NCBI GenBank assembly: GCA_021842405.1 | Contig: JAKBZR010000019.1 | Span: forward strand, 1-43,284 | Source of the DNA: a bacterium | GTDB taxonomy: Bacteria; Armatimonadota; Chthonomonadetes; Chthonomonadales; JAMCWF01 | Reading direction: 5' to 3' | Length of the DNA: 43,284 nt | Part shown: in pieces, positions 7,136 through 15,017 of the stretch | How positions within the stretch are numbered: position 1 is the stretch's first letter | How the letters are laid out: each line of letters begins with the position of its first letter | The notes under the pieces: model-generated | What the model saw: only the letters and a program-made list of their open reading frames with translations | The model's database searches: none | Told to the model about the DNA's origin: nothing | Translations under genes and position numbers: made by a program

Positions 7136-8626
7136 ATGTATAACCTCACTCGTGAACAGTTCAGAGCAAAATCGAGCGAAGGCAATCTCATTCCGGTCTA
7201 CCGCGAGATACTGGCCGACCGGCTCACGCCGGTATCCGCGTTTGAGGCGATCGCGGGCGAAGGCTACGCGTTCCTGCTGGAGAGCGTGGAGGGCGGCGAG
7301 CGGCTGGCGCGGTATTCGTTCTTGGGCGCCGATCCGTTTCTGGTTTTGCGGGGTAAAGGCGCCACCGTTACGATCACCGAAGGCCGCCGAAGCCACACCT
7401 CGGTGCTGGCTCCCGGCGATGACCTCCTGACCGTCCTCAAAGACCTGATGGGGCGCTACCACCTGGTTCCGGTTGAGGGCTTGCCCCGATTTTGCGGCGG
7501 CGCGGTCGGCTACCTCGCCTATGACATGGTGCGTTTCTTCGAGCGGCTCCCTGAAACGACGGTGGACGATCTGGATATTGACGACGGCTGCCTGCTCTTT
7601 ACCGACAGCCTGCTTATCTTCGACCATGTAAAGCACCGCATTAAAGTCCTCTGCAATGCGCGGATTGCCGGCGATCCGGATGCGGCCTACGATGCGGCCA
7701 TTGCGCGGATCGAGACCCTTATTCAGCAGCTTAAAGCCCCGCCTTTGCTCAGCGCACCGGTCAAAAGCGGCGGCGAAGATCCATCGCCGCTCAAGGTGGA
7801 ATCAAACTTAACTCAGGAGCGCTATGAGGCGATCGTCCGACGCTGCAAGGAGTACATCGCGGCCGGCGATGCTTTTCAAATCGTGCCCTCGCAGCGGTTT
7901 AAAATCACCTATCACGCCCGGCCCTTTGAGATTTATCGCGCGCTGCGCTCGATAAATCCCTCACCCTATATGTATTACCTGGCTCTCGGCGATAAATATA
8001 TCGTCGGCTCATCGCCCGAAATTTTGGTGACCGTCGAGCGGGATCGGGTTCGAGTGAGGCCGATCGCGGGCACCCGGCGGCGCGGCGCCGATGAGGTGGA
8101 GGATGCGGCGCTCGAGGCGGAGCTGTTGGCCGACGAGAAGGAACGGGCGGAGCACATCATGCTGGTTGACCTGGGCCGCAACGACGTGGGCCGCGTCAGC
8201 GAGTACGGCACCGTTAAGGTGGACGAGCTGATGGTGATCGAGCGATACTCGCACGTGATGCACATCGTTTCCAATGTGAGCGGCCGCCTCTCACCCGATC
8301 GGGATGTATTCGATGTGCTGCGGGCCTGTTTCCCTGCCGGAACCGTCTCCGGCGCGCCGAAGGTTCGCGCGATGGAGATCATCGAGGAGATGGAGCCAAC
8401 CCGGCGCGGCGTGTATGCCGGCGCGGTCGGATACTTCAGCTTTACCGGCGATATGGACACCGCCATCGCAATAAGAACGGTGCTGTTGAAAGACGGCACC
8501 GCCTATGTACAGGCGGGCGGCGGTGTGGTGGCCGATTCAAACCCAACCACTGAGTATCAGGAATCGTGCAATAAAGCGAAGGCGGTTATTCATGCCTTCG
8601 AGCTGGCTGAGGCCGGGCTGGATTGA
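7136..8626 (+). CDS. trpE: Anthranilate synthase component I
   Basis: The 496-residue protein converts chorismate and ammonia (delivered by TrpG) to anthranilate, the first step of tryptophan synthesis. The N-terminal domain carries the feedback-site signature LLESVEGGERLARYSFLG (from residue 47), indicating tryptophan inhibition. The C-terminal chorismate-binding domain has SPYMYYL, GSSPEILV, RPIAGTRRRG, EHIMLVDLGRNDVGRV, FPAGTVSGAPKVRAMEIIEE and the final QAGGGVVADS. All the expected motifs are intact and the length is normal. I start at ATG 7136 (MYNLTREQF) because the in-frame extension upstream lies in the MITE-like element; the ribosome binding site is weak. It precedes a VOC gene and trpG, which supports TrpE over PabB. 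No run of tryptophan codons marks an attenuator peptide. Confidence 0.95.
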   Translation: MYNLTREQFRAKSSEGNLIPVYREILADRLTPVSAFEAIAGEGYAFLLESVEGGERLARYSFLGADPFLVLRGKGATVTITEGRRSHTSVLAPGDDLLTVLKDLMGRYHLVPVEGLPRFCGGAVGYLAYDMVRFFERLPETTVDDLDIDDGCLLFTDSLLIFDHVKHRIKVLCNARIAGDPDAAYDAAIARIETLIQQLKAPPLLSAPVKSGGEDPSPLKVESNLTQERYEAIVRRCKEYIAAGDAFQIVPSQRFKITYHARPFEIYRALRSINPSPYMYYLALGDKYIVGSSPEILVTVERDRVRVRPIAGTRRRGADEVEDAALEAELLADEKERAEHIMLVDLGRNDVGRVSEYGTVKVDELMVIERYSHVMHIVSNVSGRLSPDRDVFDVLRACFPAGTVSGAPKVRAMEIIEEMEPTRRGVYAGAVGYFSFTGDMDTAIAIRTVLLKDGTAYVQAGGGVVADSNPTTEYQESCNKAKAVIHAFELAEAGLD

Positions 8627-8663
8627 GCGGCACCAAGCGGCCCTAGAATAATGAGGTGGGCTT

Positions 8664-9080
8664 TTGAGCGGATTCACTCCCATGCTGACCGTTGCGTCGC
8701 TGAAGCGCTCCCTTGAGTTTTACCAGCGGGCGCTCGGGTTTACGGTGGAGACGGCCGATCCGCCAGCCAGCCCGGTTTTCCTTTCCCTTTTTCGCGGCGG
8801 GACGAAGCTGTTTTTGATCTCGGCCAACTCACGCCGGTCGGCCGTGTTTGCCGGGAGGAAAGGCATTCGGCTCTACCTGGAGGTGGACAACGCGGAAGAT
8901 TTATACCGCAACTGCCAGTCGGTGGGCGTAAGGATCATCAAAGAGCTTACAACGAATGAGCGTGAGGGCTATCTTGAGTTTGTCATGCGCGACCCGGACG
9001 GCTTCGAGGTGGGGGTTTATTCCCTCTTCAAGCCCGTCAATGAAACGGAATCCGGAGAGAAAGGTCGGTCTAATCTATGA
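8664..9080 (+). CDS. VOC-fold (glyoxalase/bleomycin-resistance-like) protein
   Basis: The 138-residue protein has one VOC module pair: [20 protein letters not shown] at the start and [13 protein letters not shown] near the end. The family includes glyoxalases, dioxygenases and antibiotic-binding proteins, so the activity cannot be fixed. The LEF...[15 protein letters not shown] arrangement resembles members that bind metal, but the ligands are not clear. TTG at 8664 is favoured as start because GAGGTGG (8653-8659) precedes it at a proper distance; ATG at 8682 is too far from it. The gene lies 37 bases after trpE, and its TGA overlaps the trpG ATG (ATGA), so it is translationally coupled into the trp unit. 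Confidence 0.82.
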   Translation: MSGFTPMLTVASLKRSLEFYQRALGFTVETADPPASPVFLSLFRGGTKLFLISANSRRSAVFAGRKGIRLYLEVDNAEDLYRNCQSVGVRIIKELTTNEREGYLEFVMRDPDGFEVGVYSLFKPVNETESGEKGRSNL

Positions 9081-9640
9081 TTTTAGTTTTAGATAATTAC
9101 GACAGCTTCACCTACAATCTGGTGCAGTATCTGGGTGAGATGGGGAAAGATATTCAGGTGGCGAGAAATGACAAGATCACGCTGGATGAGATTGAGGGGC
9201 TGACCCCTACCCACATCGTGATTTCACCGGGGCCCTGCACCCCCAAAGAGGCCGGCATCTCGGTCTCCCTTATCCAGCGGTTTGCCGGTAAATATCCGAT
9301 CCTGGGCGTATGTCTCGGCCATCAAAGCATCGGAGCCGCCTTCGGCGGCGAGGTGATTCGCAACTACCGGGTGCTGCACGGAAAAGTCTCAACCATCCAT
9401 CACAACGGTCAGGGCGTCTTCTTGGGACTGCCAAATCCGCTGACCGCCACCCGCTACCATTCGCTGGTGATCCGCCGCGAAACGATGCCGGATTGCCTGG
9501 AGATCACGGCCGAAACCGATGAGGGTGAAGTGATGGCGGTGCGCCACCGAGAGTTTCCGGTAGAGGGGGTGCAGTTTCATCCCGAATCGGTGTTGACGCC
9601 GCAGGGCAAGGATCTATTGCGGAATTTCTTAAATTATTGA
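9077..9640 (+). CDS. trpG: Anthranilate synthase component II (glutamine amidotransferase)
   Basis: The 187-residue class I amidotransferase releases ammonia from glutamine and passes it to TrpE. The triad is complete: Cys79 in [18 protein letters not shown], His168 and Glu170 in [14 protein letters not shown]. The oxyanion motif [12 protein letters not shown] (49-60) and the N-terminal [16 protein letters not shown] are canonical. The same protein may also serve p-aminobenzoate synthesis, as is common when no separate pabA exists. It starts within the stop codon of the VOC gene (ATGA) and ends directly against the stop codon of the convergent nicotinamidase gene with no bases between. Confidence 0.95.
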   Translation: MILVLDNYDSFTYNLVQYLGEMGKDIQVARNDKITLDEIEGLTPTHIVISPGPCTPKEAGISVSLIQRFAGKYPILGVCLGHQSIGAAFGGEVIRNYRVLHGKVSTIHHNGQGVFLGLPNPLTATRYHSLVIRRETMPDCLEITAETDEGEVMAVRHREFPVEGVQFHPESVLTPQGKDLLRNFLNY

Positions 9641-10216
9641 TCAAGAATGAAGCGGGACTAACTCTTCCGATTCCATCACCACCGCACCGGCCTTTCTCAT
9701 CTCCTGGAGCGCCTCCTCACCGTCGCCCGGCTTGACGTTCACGGCCCGAACCGCATCGCCCAACACCACCACCTCAAATCCAGCCCGGATCGCGTCCAGT
9801 GCGGTTGATTTCACGCAGTAGTCGGTGGCGAGTCCGGCAATGAATACGCGCCGGACGCCCCTCTCTTTAAGTTGCACGCTCAGTCCGGTGCCATCGAAGC
9901 CGGAGTAGGCCTCTCGATCGGCGCTCGTTGCTTTCCGAATCGAGACGGCGTTATCGCCCGGTTTTAAACGGGGATGAAGCTCAGCGCCCGGCGTTCCGGC
10001 CACGCAGTGGACCGGCCACTGCCCGCCTTTCTCTCGAAAGGAGCAGTGATCGGCGGGATGCCAATCCTGCGTCGTCACCACGGTGGAAAAGAGGGGAGCG
10101 ACGCGGTTGATGTCCTCAATCACTTGATCGCCGGCCGGCACCGCCAGCGACCCACCGGGGCAGAAGTCGTTCTGCACATCCACAATGATCAGCGCATCAC
10201 CGGGTTGAAGTTTCAA
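9641..10216 (-). CDS. pncA: Nicotinamidase (isochorismatase fold)
   Basis: From TTG at 10216 the product has 191 residues. It hydrolyses nicotinamide to nicotinate and ammonia for NAD salvage. The catalytic triad is Asp13 (IIVDVQNDFCPGGSL), Lys95 (SIRKATSADREAYSGF) and Cys134 (GLATDYCVKSTALDA). Metal ligands are seen as Asp51, His53, His57 and His70 in TTQDWHPADHC and WPVHCVAGTPG. This specific pattern separates it from general isochorismatases. The start is inferred from AGGAGA overlapping the DoxX stop codon; the longer frame to 10294 would overlap that gene. It follows the doxX-like gene by 14 bases, so the two are co-transcribed. Confidence 0.9.
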   Translation of the reverse strand: MKLQPGDALIIVDVQNDFCPGGSLAVPAGDQVIEDINRVAPLFSTVVTTQDWHPADHCSFREKGGQWPVHCVAGTPGAELHPRLKPGDNAVSIRKATSADREAYSGFDGTGLSVQLKERGVRRVFIAGLATDYCVKSTALDAIRAGFEVVVLGDAVRAVNVKPGDGEEALQEMRKAGAVVMESEELVPLHS

Positions 10217-10230
10217 TGGGATTGAGTCTC

Positions 10231-10713
10231 CTATTTCGCTTTGATACCCTGCGCCGTCACTTCGGGAGCGGCCGGCCTCGAGCCGGCGAGCCATGAATCG
10301 AGGCTGAATGTCATCGGCCCGGTCAGCAGGATAACGATTGTGCTGACCAATACGCTGAAGGGGGCGATGCTGGCAACGAATCCACGGGACAGCATAACGT
10401 GAGTCGCTACCAGCATATTGATCGCCACCGGAATGGCGGCCGGTCGGGTAAGAAATCCAACGATGAGCAAAATGCCGCCCAGAAACTCGGTAAAGCAGCT
10501 CACGTAGGCGAGCGGGGGTGCAATGCCCATCTTCGCATATATTTGTATCGTCTTCTCTAATCCGTTACCGCCGAACCAGCCGAGAACTTTGCCGGATCCG
10601 ACAATAAAAAGTGTAACGCCCACCCCCAGCCGGAGCAGAAGGATTGCGGTGTCGAGCAGATTCGCGTTATTTCCAACCAGCAGCGCGCCGACTGCGTTGT
10701 TCTTTTTCATCAT
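10231..10713 (-). CDS. DoxX family membrane protein
   Basis: The 160-residue protein has about four hydrophobic helices and the family features AILLLRLGVGVTLFIVGSGK, FTEFLGGILLIVGFLTRPAA and INMLVATHVML. DoxX proteins sit in the cytoplasmic membrane. Some are linked to quinone or thiosulfate redox chemistry, but most are unassigned, and no partner here narrows the role. The start is Met1 or Met2 (adjacent ATG codons). The gene is followed closely by pncA and preceded 97 bases upstream by the PhnB-like gene. Confidence 0.85.
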   Translation of the reverse strand: MMKKNNAVGALLVGNNANLLDTAILLLRLGVGVTLFIVGSGKVLGWFGGNGLEKTIQIYAKMGIAPPLAYVSCFTEFLGGILLIVGFLTRPAAIPVAINMLVATHVMLSRGFVASIAPFSVLVSTIVILLTGPMTFSLDSWLAGSRPAAPEVTAQGIKAK

Positions 10714-10810
10714 CTTATCCCATGGATAAATTGCGGTCGATCGCCCTCTTCCAATCGTACGATGAGCGCGCCGGCCGCCCTATCTCTATACGCAGCCCGA
10801 TTCGGTTATT

Positions 10811-11218
10811 TCATCGGATTTCGCAATGCACCATCCATTTCAGGCCGTACTTATCGGTCAGCATCCCGTAAAGCCCGAAGAACTGCTTGGCCAAAGGCTC
10901 GATGACCTGGCCGCCGGCCGACAGCTTCGTAAAGCATCTCCGCGCATCCTCCTCATCGCTCGCGCTGTAGCAGAGCACGACCGGCCCTCCTGACGCGACC
11001 ACTCCCTGCCCGCACATATCCGAAGCCATGAGCACCAGGCTGCCGTTGCGAAGGCCGGCATGCAGAATCTGATCCTGCGCCTCCGACGGCAGGTGCGCGG
11101 CCGCCGGTGAATCTTTGACCACATCCAACGTCAGCTCTCCGCCCAAACATTGCTGGTAGAAGGTCATTGCCTCGCGGCAATTACCGTTGAAGTTCAGGTA
11201 GGCATATACTTGTGACAT
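10811..11218 (-). CDS. PhnB-like VOC protein (YjdN type)
   Basis: The 135-residue protein resembles the PhnB/YjdN branch of the VOC superfamily: VYAYLNFNGNCREAMTFYQQ at the start, LGGELTL, then SDEEDARRCFTKLSAGGQV and FFGLYGMLTDKYGLKWMVH near the end. Members are small dimeric cytoplasmic proteins, mostly of unknown activity. The name does not imply phosphonate metabolism. A strong GAAGGAGAG lies just upstream of ATG at 11218. It is the first gene of a probable three-gene minus-strand run with doxX and pncA. Confidence 0.85.
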   Translation of the reverse strand: MSQVYAYLNFNGNCREAMTFYQQCLGGELTLDVVKDSPAAAHLPSEAQDQILHAGLRNGSLVLMASDMCGQGVVASGGPVVLCYSASDEEDARRCFTKLSAGGQVIEPLAKQFFGLYGMLTDKYGLKWMVHCEIR

Positions 11219-11582
11219 TTAATTCTCTCCTTCTCTATGATTTGCGTTTATGAAATCGTTCGCTATTGTAGGCAGTCTCTGTCGGATGATGACGCATTAA
11301 CCATGGCTCTCGTTGGCAGCTCATCTTTTGCCGGCTCTTCAGCTTGTCCATCGAACCAAAGGAAAGGGGTGATTGTCTGTATGCCGTGTTGTTCCTCCGA
11401 TAGCAAGCACTGCTCAACCCTTCGCCAGGCATACAACAAGTCGAGCGGATAATTGTTAGCACGAATAAATAGATTTTGTCAATGGTGCTTGCGATCAATT
11501 TTACATTAAATCGTCTGAACCATGATTGAAGGATGACCGTGATTGGGGCGGGAAGACAACTAAGTCTATTTTCAACAACCTC
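11219..11582. other. Intergenic gap, little recognisable content
   Basis: I see no supported gene. An 87-codon minus-strand frame (11235-11498) has no recognisable domain or convincing start. The only structured piece is a solo family-2 terminus, TTTTCAACAACCTCC at 11570-11584, which overlaps the stop codon of the next gene. Confidence 0.5.
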
Positions 11583-12608
11583 CTAGTTCGCATTCTTCAG
11601 CGGATAAAGCAGCTTTTGTACGGCCGGCGTGTTGAAATTCTGCATCGTTACCACCGTCACGCCGGTATCAATGTGGCGCTGCTGAATCGGCTCCTTCTTA
11701 ATCGCTCGGATCGCCAATTGCACGCCCTCGTATCCCATTTTGTAGGGGTTTTGTACGATCAGCGCTTGAATGACGCCCGCCTTCAGCTTCGCGATCTCGA
11801 TATCGGAGGCGTCAAAACCGACCAGCTTGATTTTGCCCGCCTTACCTTGCTGCTGCAGGGCGGAGGCGGCGCCCTCTACGCCGGATTGGTTGGCCGCAAA
11901 GACGCCGGCCAGGTTCGGAGTGGAGGTCATCATATTCAGCATCCTCTCCAGCCCTTTTTCCACGTTGCTCTCCGAGTAGAGTACCGGCCCCAGGTGAATG
12001 TTGGGATACTTGGCGATCTCCTGGCGGAAGCCCTGCTCCCGCTGATCCGACGATTCGGCCCCCTTGATAAAGGGCATCAGGCCGACCGTTCCCTTGCCGC
12101 CGATCAGCTTAGCGAGCGTATCGGCGGCGATCGCTCCGCCCTTCACGTTGTCGGTCGCCACGAATGCGCTGGAGATGTCGGGCGTAATGCCGGAATCGAC
12201 GGTGACGACCGGAATACCGGCCTGCTGAGCCTGCTTGACGTAACGCACCAGCGCGTGCGCATCGCAGGCTGCCATCACGATGGCGTCTACGCGCCGGTTG
12301 ATGAACGCCTGCACGATGTTGATTTGCTTAGAGACGTCGCGCTCATCTTGCGGCCCGTCCCACAGTATCTCCGCGTTATCCTCCTTCGCCGCCTGCTCCG
12401 CCCCCGCTTTAACCGTCAGCCAGTAAGATTGAAGGGTACCCTTCGGGATGACCGCGATTCGGTACCGATGGGCGCCGCCAGCCTTGCCCCCGTCGCTCGC
12501 TACCCGGCTGGATGATTTGGGGCACCCAGTCGTCGCGACCGCCACGATCGCTAAGCCAATCAGCCACTGCCACTTGCTCCGATTCGCACGCAATGACAAC
12601 GCTCTCAT
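11583..12608 (-). CDS. Sugar-binding lipoprotein of an ABC importer (RbsB-like)
   Basis: The 341-residue protein starts with a lipoprotein signal ending VAVATTGC (Cys29) and continues as a periplasmic-binding-protein type 1 fold: YRIAVIPKGTLQSYWLTVKA, RVDAIVMAACDAHALV, GIPVVTVDSGI, KLVGFDASDIEIAKLKAG and ALIVQNPYKMGYEGVQLA. These are typical of RbsB-type pentose/hexose binding proteins, anchored outside the cytoplasmic membrane. A good AAGGAGATAAGG precedes ATG. It lies 27 bases after the GHMP sugar kinase gene and is probably in one transcript, suggesting that the imported sugar is phosphorylated by that kinase. The last codons touch a family-2 repeat end. No permease or ATPase lies directly beside it. 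Confidence 0.9.
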   Translation of the reverse strand: MRALSLRANRSKWQWLIGLAIVAVATTGCPKSSSRVASDGGKAGGAHRYRIAVIPKGTLQSYWLTVKAGAEQAAKEDNAEILWDGPQDERDVSKQINIVQAFINRRVDAIVMAACDAHALVRYVKQAQQAGIPVVTVDSGITPDISSAFVATDNVKGGAIAADTLAKLIGGKGTVGLMPFIKGAESSDQREQGFRQEIAKYPNIHLGPVLYSESNVEKGLERMLNMMTSTPNLAGVFAANQSGVEGAASALQQQGKAGKIKLVGFDASDIEIAKLKAGVIQALIVQNPYKMGYEGVQLAIRAIKKEPIQQRHIDTGVTVVTMQNFNTPAVQKLLYPLKNAN

Positions 12609-12635
12609 TACCTTATCTCCTTGAATGAAGTTCCG

Positions 12636-14021
12636 TTATATCGGTATCGTTTCAACCGGGGTAAACATCGCCCCTTCCGAAGATCCATCCAGCCGCTCCG
12701 GTTTCAATCCGGTTTGCCGATGGTACTCGGTGCAGATGCGATCCAAAGCACCGTCTTCCTCAGCCCGGTTCACCAGCAGCGCCACCGCCCCGCCGGAGCC
12801 GCCGCCGGTGATTTTGGCTCCGTAAATCCCCGCCTCAGCCCCCTCTTTTTGTGCCAATTCAACCAGCAGATCGGTCTCCGGCGATCCCAGCTCCAGCTCG
12901 TTATAAGCTCGGTGAGCGGCGTGCATTAACTCACCCGCCTCGCGGCCCAGCTCCGCTGTCGGATGCTCACCTGCCGCCTGCAGGATGGAGGCCATTTTCA
13001 GCACCCGCTGGTCCTCCTTGATGGGGTGGCTGGCGCAGGCTCTGACCCGGTATATCTCGTCGGTATCCACCGAGGTGGTCGCATCCGGCAGCTCGCCGTA
13101 CTTTGTAAGGAACTCCCGGCCGGACAGCGTTTCCGGCAATTCGTCATAGATAGCGGCGAGCCGATCCGGACCCAGGTTGCAAAGGTAGCCGTTCAAGTTA
13201 TCGGAGAGCAGCAACTGCGCAATTCGGAATCCCATATAGGCGGCGACTCGCGCCCGGCGATAGCTGCTTCCGCCGACCGAGTGCTTCACCGCCGAGTTGA
13301 TCGCCAGGATTTGCCACTCATCCGGTATCGGTATGAAACCCAGCACATCGTGCGGCTGGCAGCGCAGCTCGATCAGGGCGTCCTGGCGTCCCAGCGCGGA
13401 GGTGACCTGATCCATGATTCCGCAAGGAGCGCCGACGACCCGATTTTCCACCGTCTGGCAAAGTCGAGCCAGCGATAAACCATCCATCGGAACCCGGTAA
13501 AGGTGAGCGATGGCGCGCATAGCGGCCACTTCCAGCGCGGCGGAGGAGGAGACGCCGGCGCCGGCCGGCACCTCGCTGGAGACCAGGAGGCTCAGCCCAC
13601 CTACCCGATCGCCCTGCAATCGCCCCGATTCCGCCAGCGCCATCAGGCATCCCAGTATATAGGCGGCCCAGTGAGTGGCCGGATCTTGTTGAAATAGGGC
13701 GGCTGCCTCATCGAGCGAAAGGAGGCCGCTTTGGGGGAAAAGCGCTTGCCGGCTGAAGCGGGCCTCCGGGTTGAACGGCTCCGCGGCCGGCAGCGTGGTG
13801 CGAACCTCGATCCAATCGTCTTCGGTGCGCTGGGCGACCACGTAGGCGGAATGCGCCAGCGTCGCCTCCAGCACCACCCCGCCGGAGTAGTCGGAGACGC
13901 CGCCGATGAAATCGAGCCGACCCGGCGCTCGGGCCAGCACGCACTCTCCAGCATTGAAGTACCGCTGCAACTGCGATCGGCTGGGTTGACCTGCGGTCGG
14001 CAATGAAAAGAGATCGGGCAT
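12636..14021 (-). CDS. GHMP sugar kinase (L-arabinokinase/galactokinase type)
   Basis: From ATG at 14021 the product is 461 residues. Motif 1 is ARAPGRLDFIGGVSDYSGG (30-48). This form, GRLDxxGGxxDYSGG, is closer to plant L-arabinokinases than to bacterial GalK, whose signature is GRxNLIGEHTDYN. Motif 2 is VPAGAGVSSSAALE (151-164). The putative base Asp204 is in CGIMDQ, and motif 3 is KITGGGSGGAV near residue 415. It should phosphorylate C1 of a free sugar with ATP in the cytoplasm; L-arabinose or galactose are candidates. A TTG start at 14075 would add 18 residues. It is upstream of, and 27 bases from, the sugar-binding lipoprotein gene. Confidence 0.85.
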   Translation of the reverse strand: MPDLFSLPTAGQPSRSQLQRYFNAGECVLARAPGRLDFIGGVSDYSGGVVLEATLAHSAYVVAQRTEDDWIEVRTTLPAAEPFNPEARFSRQALFPQSGLLSLDEAAALFQQDPATHWAAYILGCLMALAESGRLQGDRVGGLSLLVSSEVPAGAGVSSSAALEVAAMRAIAHLYRVPMDGLSLARLCQTVENRVVGAPCGIMDQVTSALGRQDALIELRCQPHDVLGFIPIPDEWQILAINSAVKHSVGGSSYRRARVAAYMGFRIAQLLLSDNLNGYLCNLGPDRLAAIYDELPETLSGREFLTKYGELPDATTSVDTDEIYRVRACASHPIKEDQRVLKMASILQAAGEHPTAELGREAGELMHAAHRAYNELELGSPETDLLVELAQKEGAEAGIYGAKITGGGSGGAVALLVNRAEEDGALDRICTEYHRQTGLKPERLDGSSEGAMFTPVETIPI

Positions 14022-14111
14022 CGCTTCATCCCTGGAAATTGGTGTTTTCGCTCTGATGTTCTTGGAGATGCTCAAGTATAAAGGAAACCGGGCTGGTTGT
14101 CAAACCGGAAT

Positions 14112-14219
14112 GAGTTCAGTTTTACGGGAATCATTTACGACCATATTGGATGCACCCCCCCAGTCCCTCTTAATCCCCTCCCCCGTAAACGGGGGAGGGG
14201 ATTAAGAGGGACTGGGGGG
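14112..14219. repeat. Family-1 left end followed by a perfect 30-bp hairpin
   Basis: GAGTTCAGTTTTACGGGAAT opens a family-1 end at 14112, matching the copies at 29704 and 30526. It runs into a perfect inverted repeat: arms 14156-14185 and 14190-14219, 30 bp each, with loop TAAA. No right terminus was found, so the element is incomplete or has a different internal partner. It lies upstream of the GHMP kinase gene and could block transcription reading in from the GloVer genes. Confidence 0.7.
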
Positions 14220-14313
14220 CAAGATAAAAGTACCGCCGCTAAACTCCTTCCCCCTAGGAGGGGGAAGGGCGCATACGACTTCGGTGCAGCGGTCGGCTTG
14301 CCGGTAGGCAATG

Positions 14314-14509
14314 GACTGGATTCCCGCCATCCACTCCACTGGAGCGGAGCCATGCGGGAATAACGAAGCGGCGGGCTCCGGCGAATCTTACAGCGACTTC
14401 TTAATCGAGTTTTGATGGCGCGCCATCTTCGCACTGGCCGCTTTGCAATCCCATCATAAAACTTCCGATTTTATGGCTAGAATTGCTCGATAGTGCCCAT
14501 CGTGACCGA
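14314..14509. repeat. 196-bp direct repeat, copy 1
   Basis: This copy matches 14674-14869 at an offset of exactly 360 bases. It begins with the GACTGGATTCCCGCC hairpin module and continues through GTTTTGATGGCGCGCCATC and GCTAGAATTGCTCGATAG. There are about a dozen differences. Its first part and the preceding 70 bases (14244-14375) also recur at 18917-19048. It is non-coding. Confidence 0.8.
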
Positions 14510-14559
14510 TCCTACCGGCCACAAAAGATCGCGGCTCCATGATGGAGATAGAGATTGAC

Positions 14560-14763
14560 TTAAGTGGTTGTTAAAAACACTGGAACCTATCGCTTCGTCA
14601 TTCCCGCGAAAGCGGGAATCCAGCTCCCCTGCCTAGCGGCTTGCCGGGTCGCTCATTTCGATCGGTAAAGATAGACTGGATTCCCGCCATCCACTCCACT
14701 GGAGTGGAGCCATGCGGGAATGACGAAATAGCGGGCTCCGGCGAATTTTACAACGACTTCTTA
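14560..14763. mobile_element. MITE-like element, family 2
   Basis: CTTAAGTGGTTGTTAAAAA opens at about 14559 and TTTTACAACGACTTCTTAA closes at about 14763, an imperfect inverted pair. Inside are GTCATTCCCGCGAAAGCGGG and the CCACTCCACTGGAGTGG module. The stretch GCTTGCCGGGTCGCTCATTT (14639 onward) occurs in reverse complement near 30150-30172, tying this copy to the larger element there. Confidence 0.55.
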
Positions 14764-14869
14764 ATCGAGTTTTGATGGCGCGCCATCTTCGCACTGGCCG
14801 CTTTGCAGTCCTCACTTAAAACTTCCGATTTTATGGCTAGAATTGCTCGATAGTGCTCATCGTGACCGA
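14674..14869. repeat. 196-bp direct repeat, copy 2
   Basis: This is the second copy of the repeat at 14314-14509. The first 90 bases form the right half of the family-2 element, while the remaining ~105 bases lie outside its terminus. The duplication therefore took in flanking sequence and is not explained by transposition of the element alone. Confidence 0.8.
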
Positions 14870-15017
14870 ATTGGTGTGGCTGTGACCGATCCTATCGGTC
14901 AATAGGAGGGAAATAGGACGTATAAGACCAAAATGACCGACAGGACCACCGGATTAAAGCCCGTGAAGCTGGGCCAGGTTGGCGGTTGGCACTTTGGCGG
15001 CGTTACCTTCCTATTCC
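14870..15017. other. Intergenic remainder with a small palindrome
   Basis: No gene is seen. GACCGAT-CCT-ATCGGTC at 14884-14900 is a perfect 7-bp inverted repeat. A related imperfect form, GACCGATCCTACCGGCC, occurs at 14504-14520, just past the end of the first direct-repeat copy. It could be an operator or a decayed repeat end. Confidence 0.4.

Noticed and set aside
11235-11498. Minus-strand frame of 87 codons as a small gene
   Set aside because: It has no ribosome site, domain or conserved pattern, and the composition looks random.
11526-12515. Long plus-strand open frame of 329 codons
   Set aside because: It is antisense to the sugar-binding lipoprotein gene, whose motifs, signal peptide and ribosome site are clear. 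The frame has no domain of its own.
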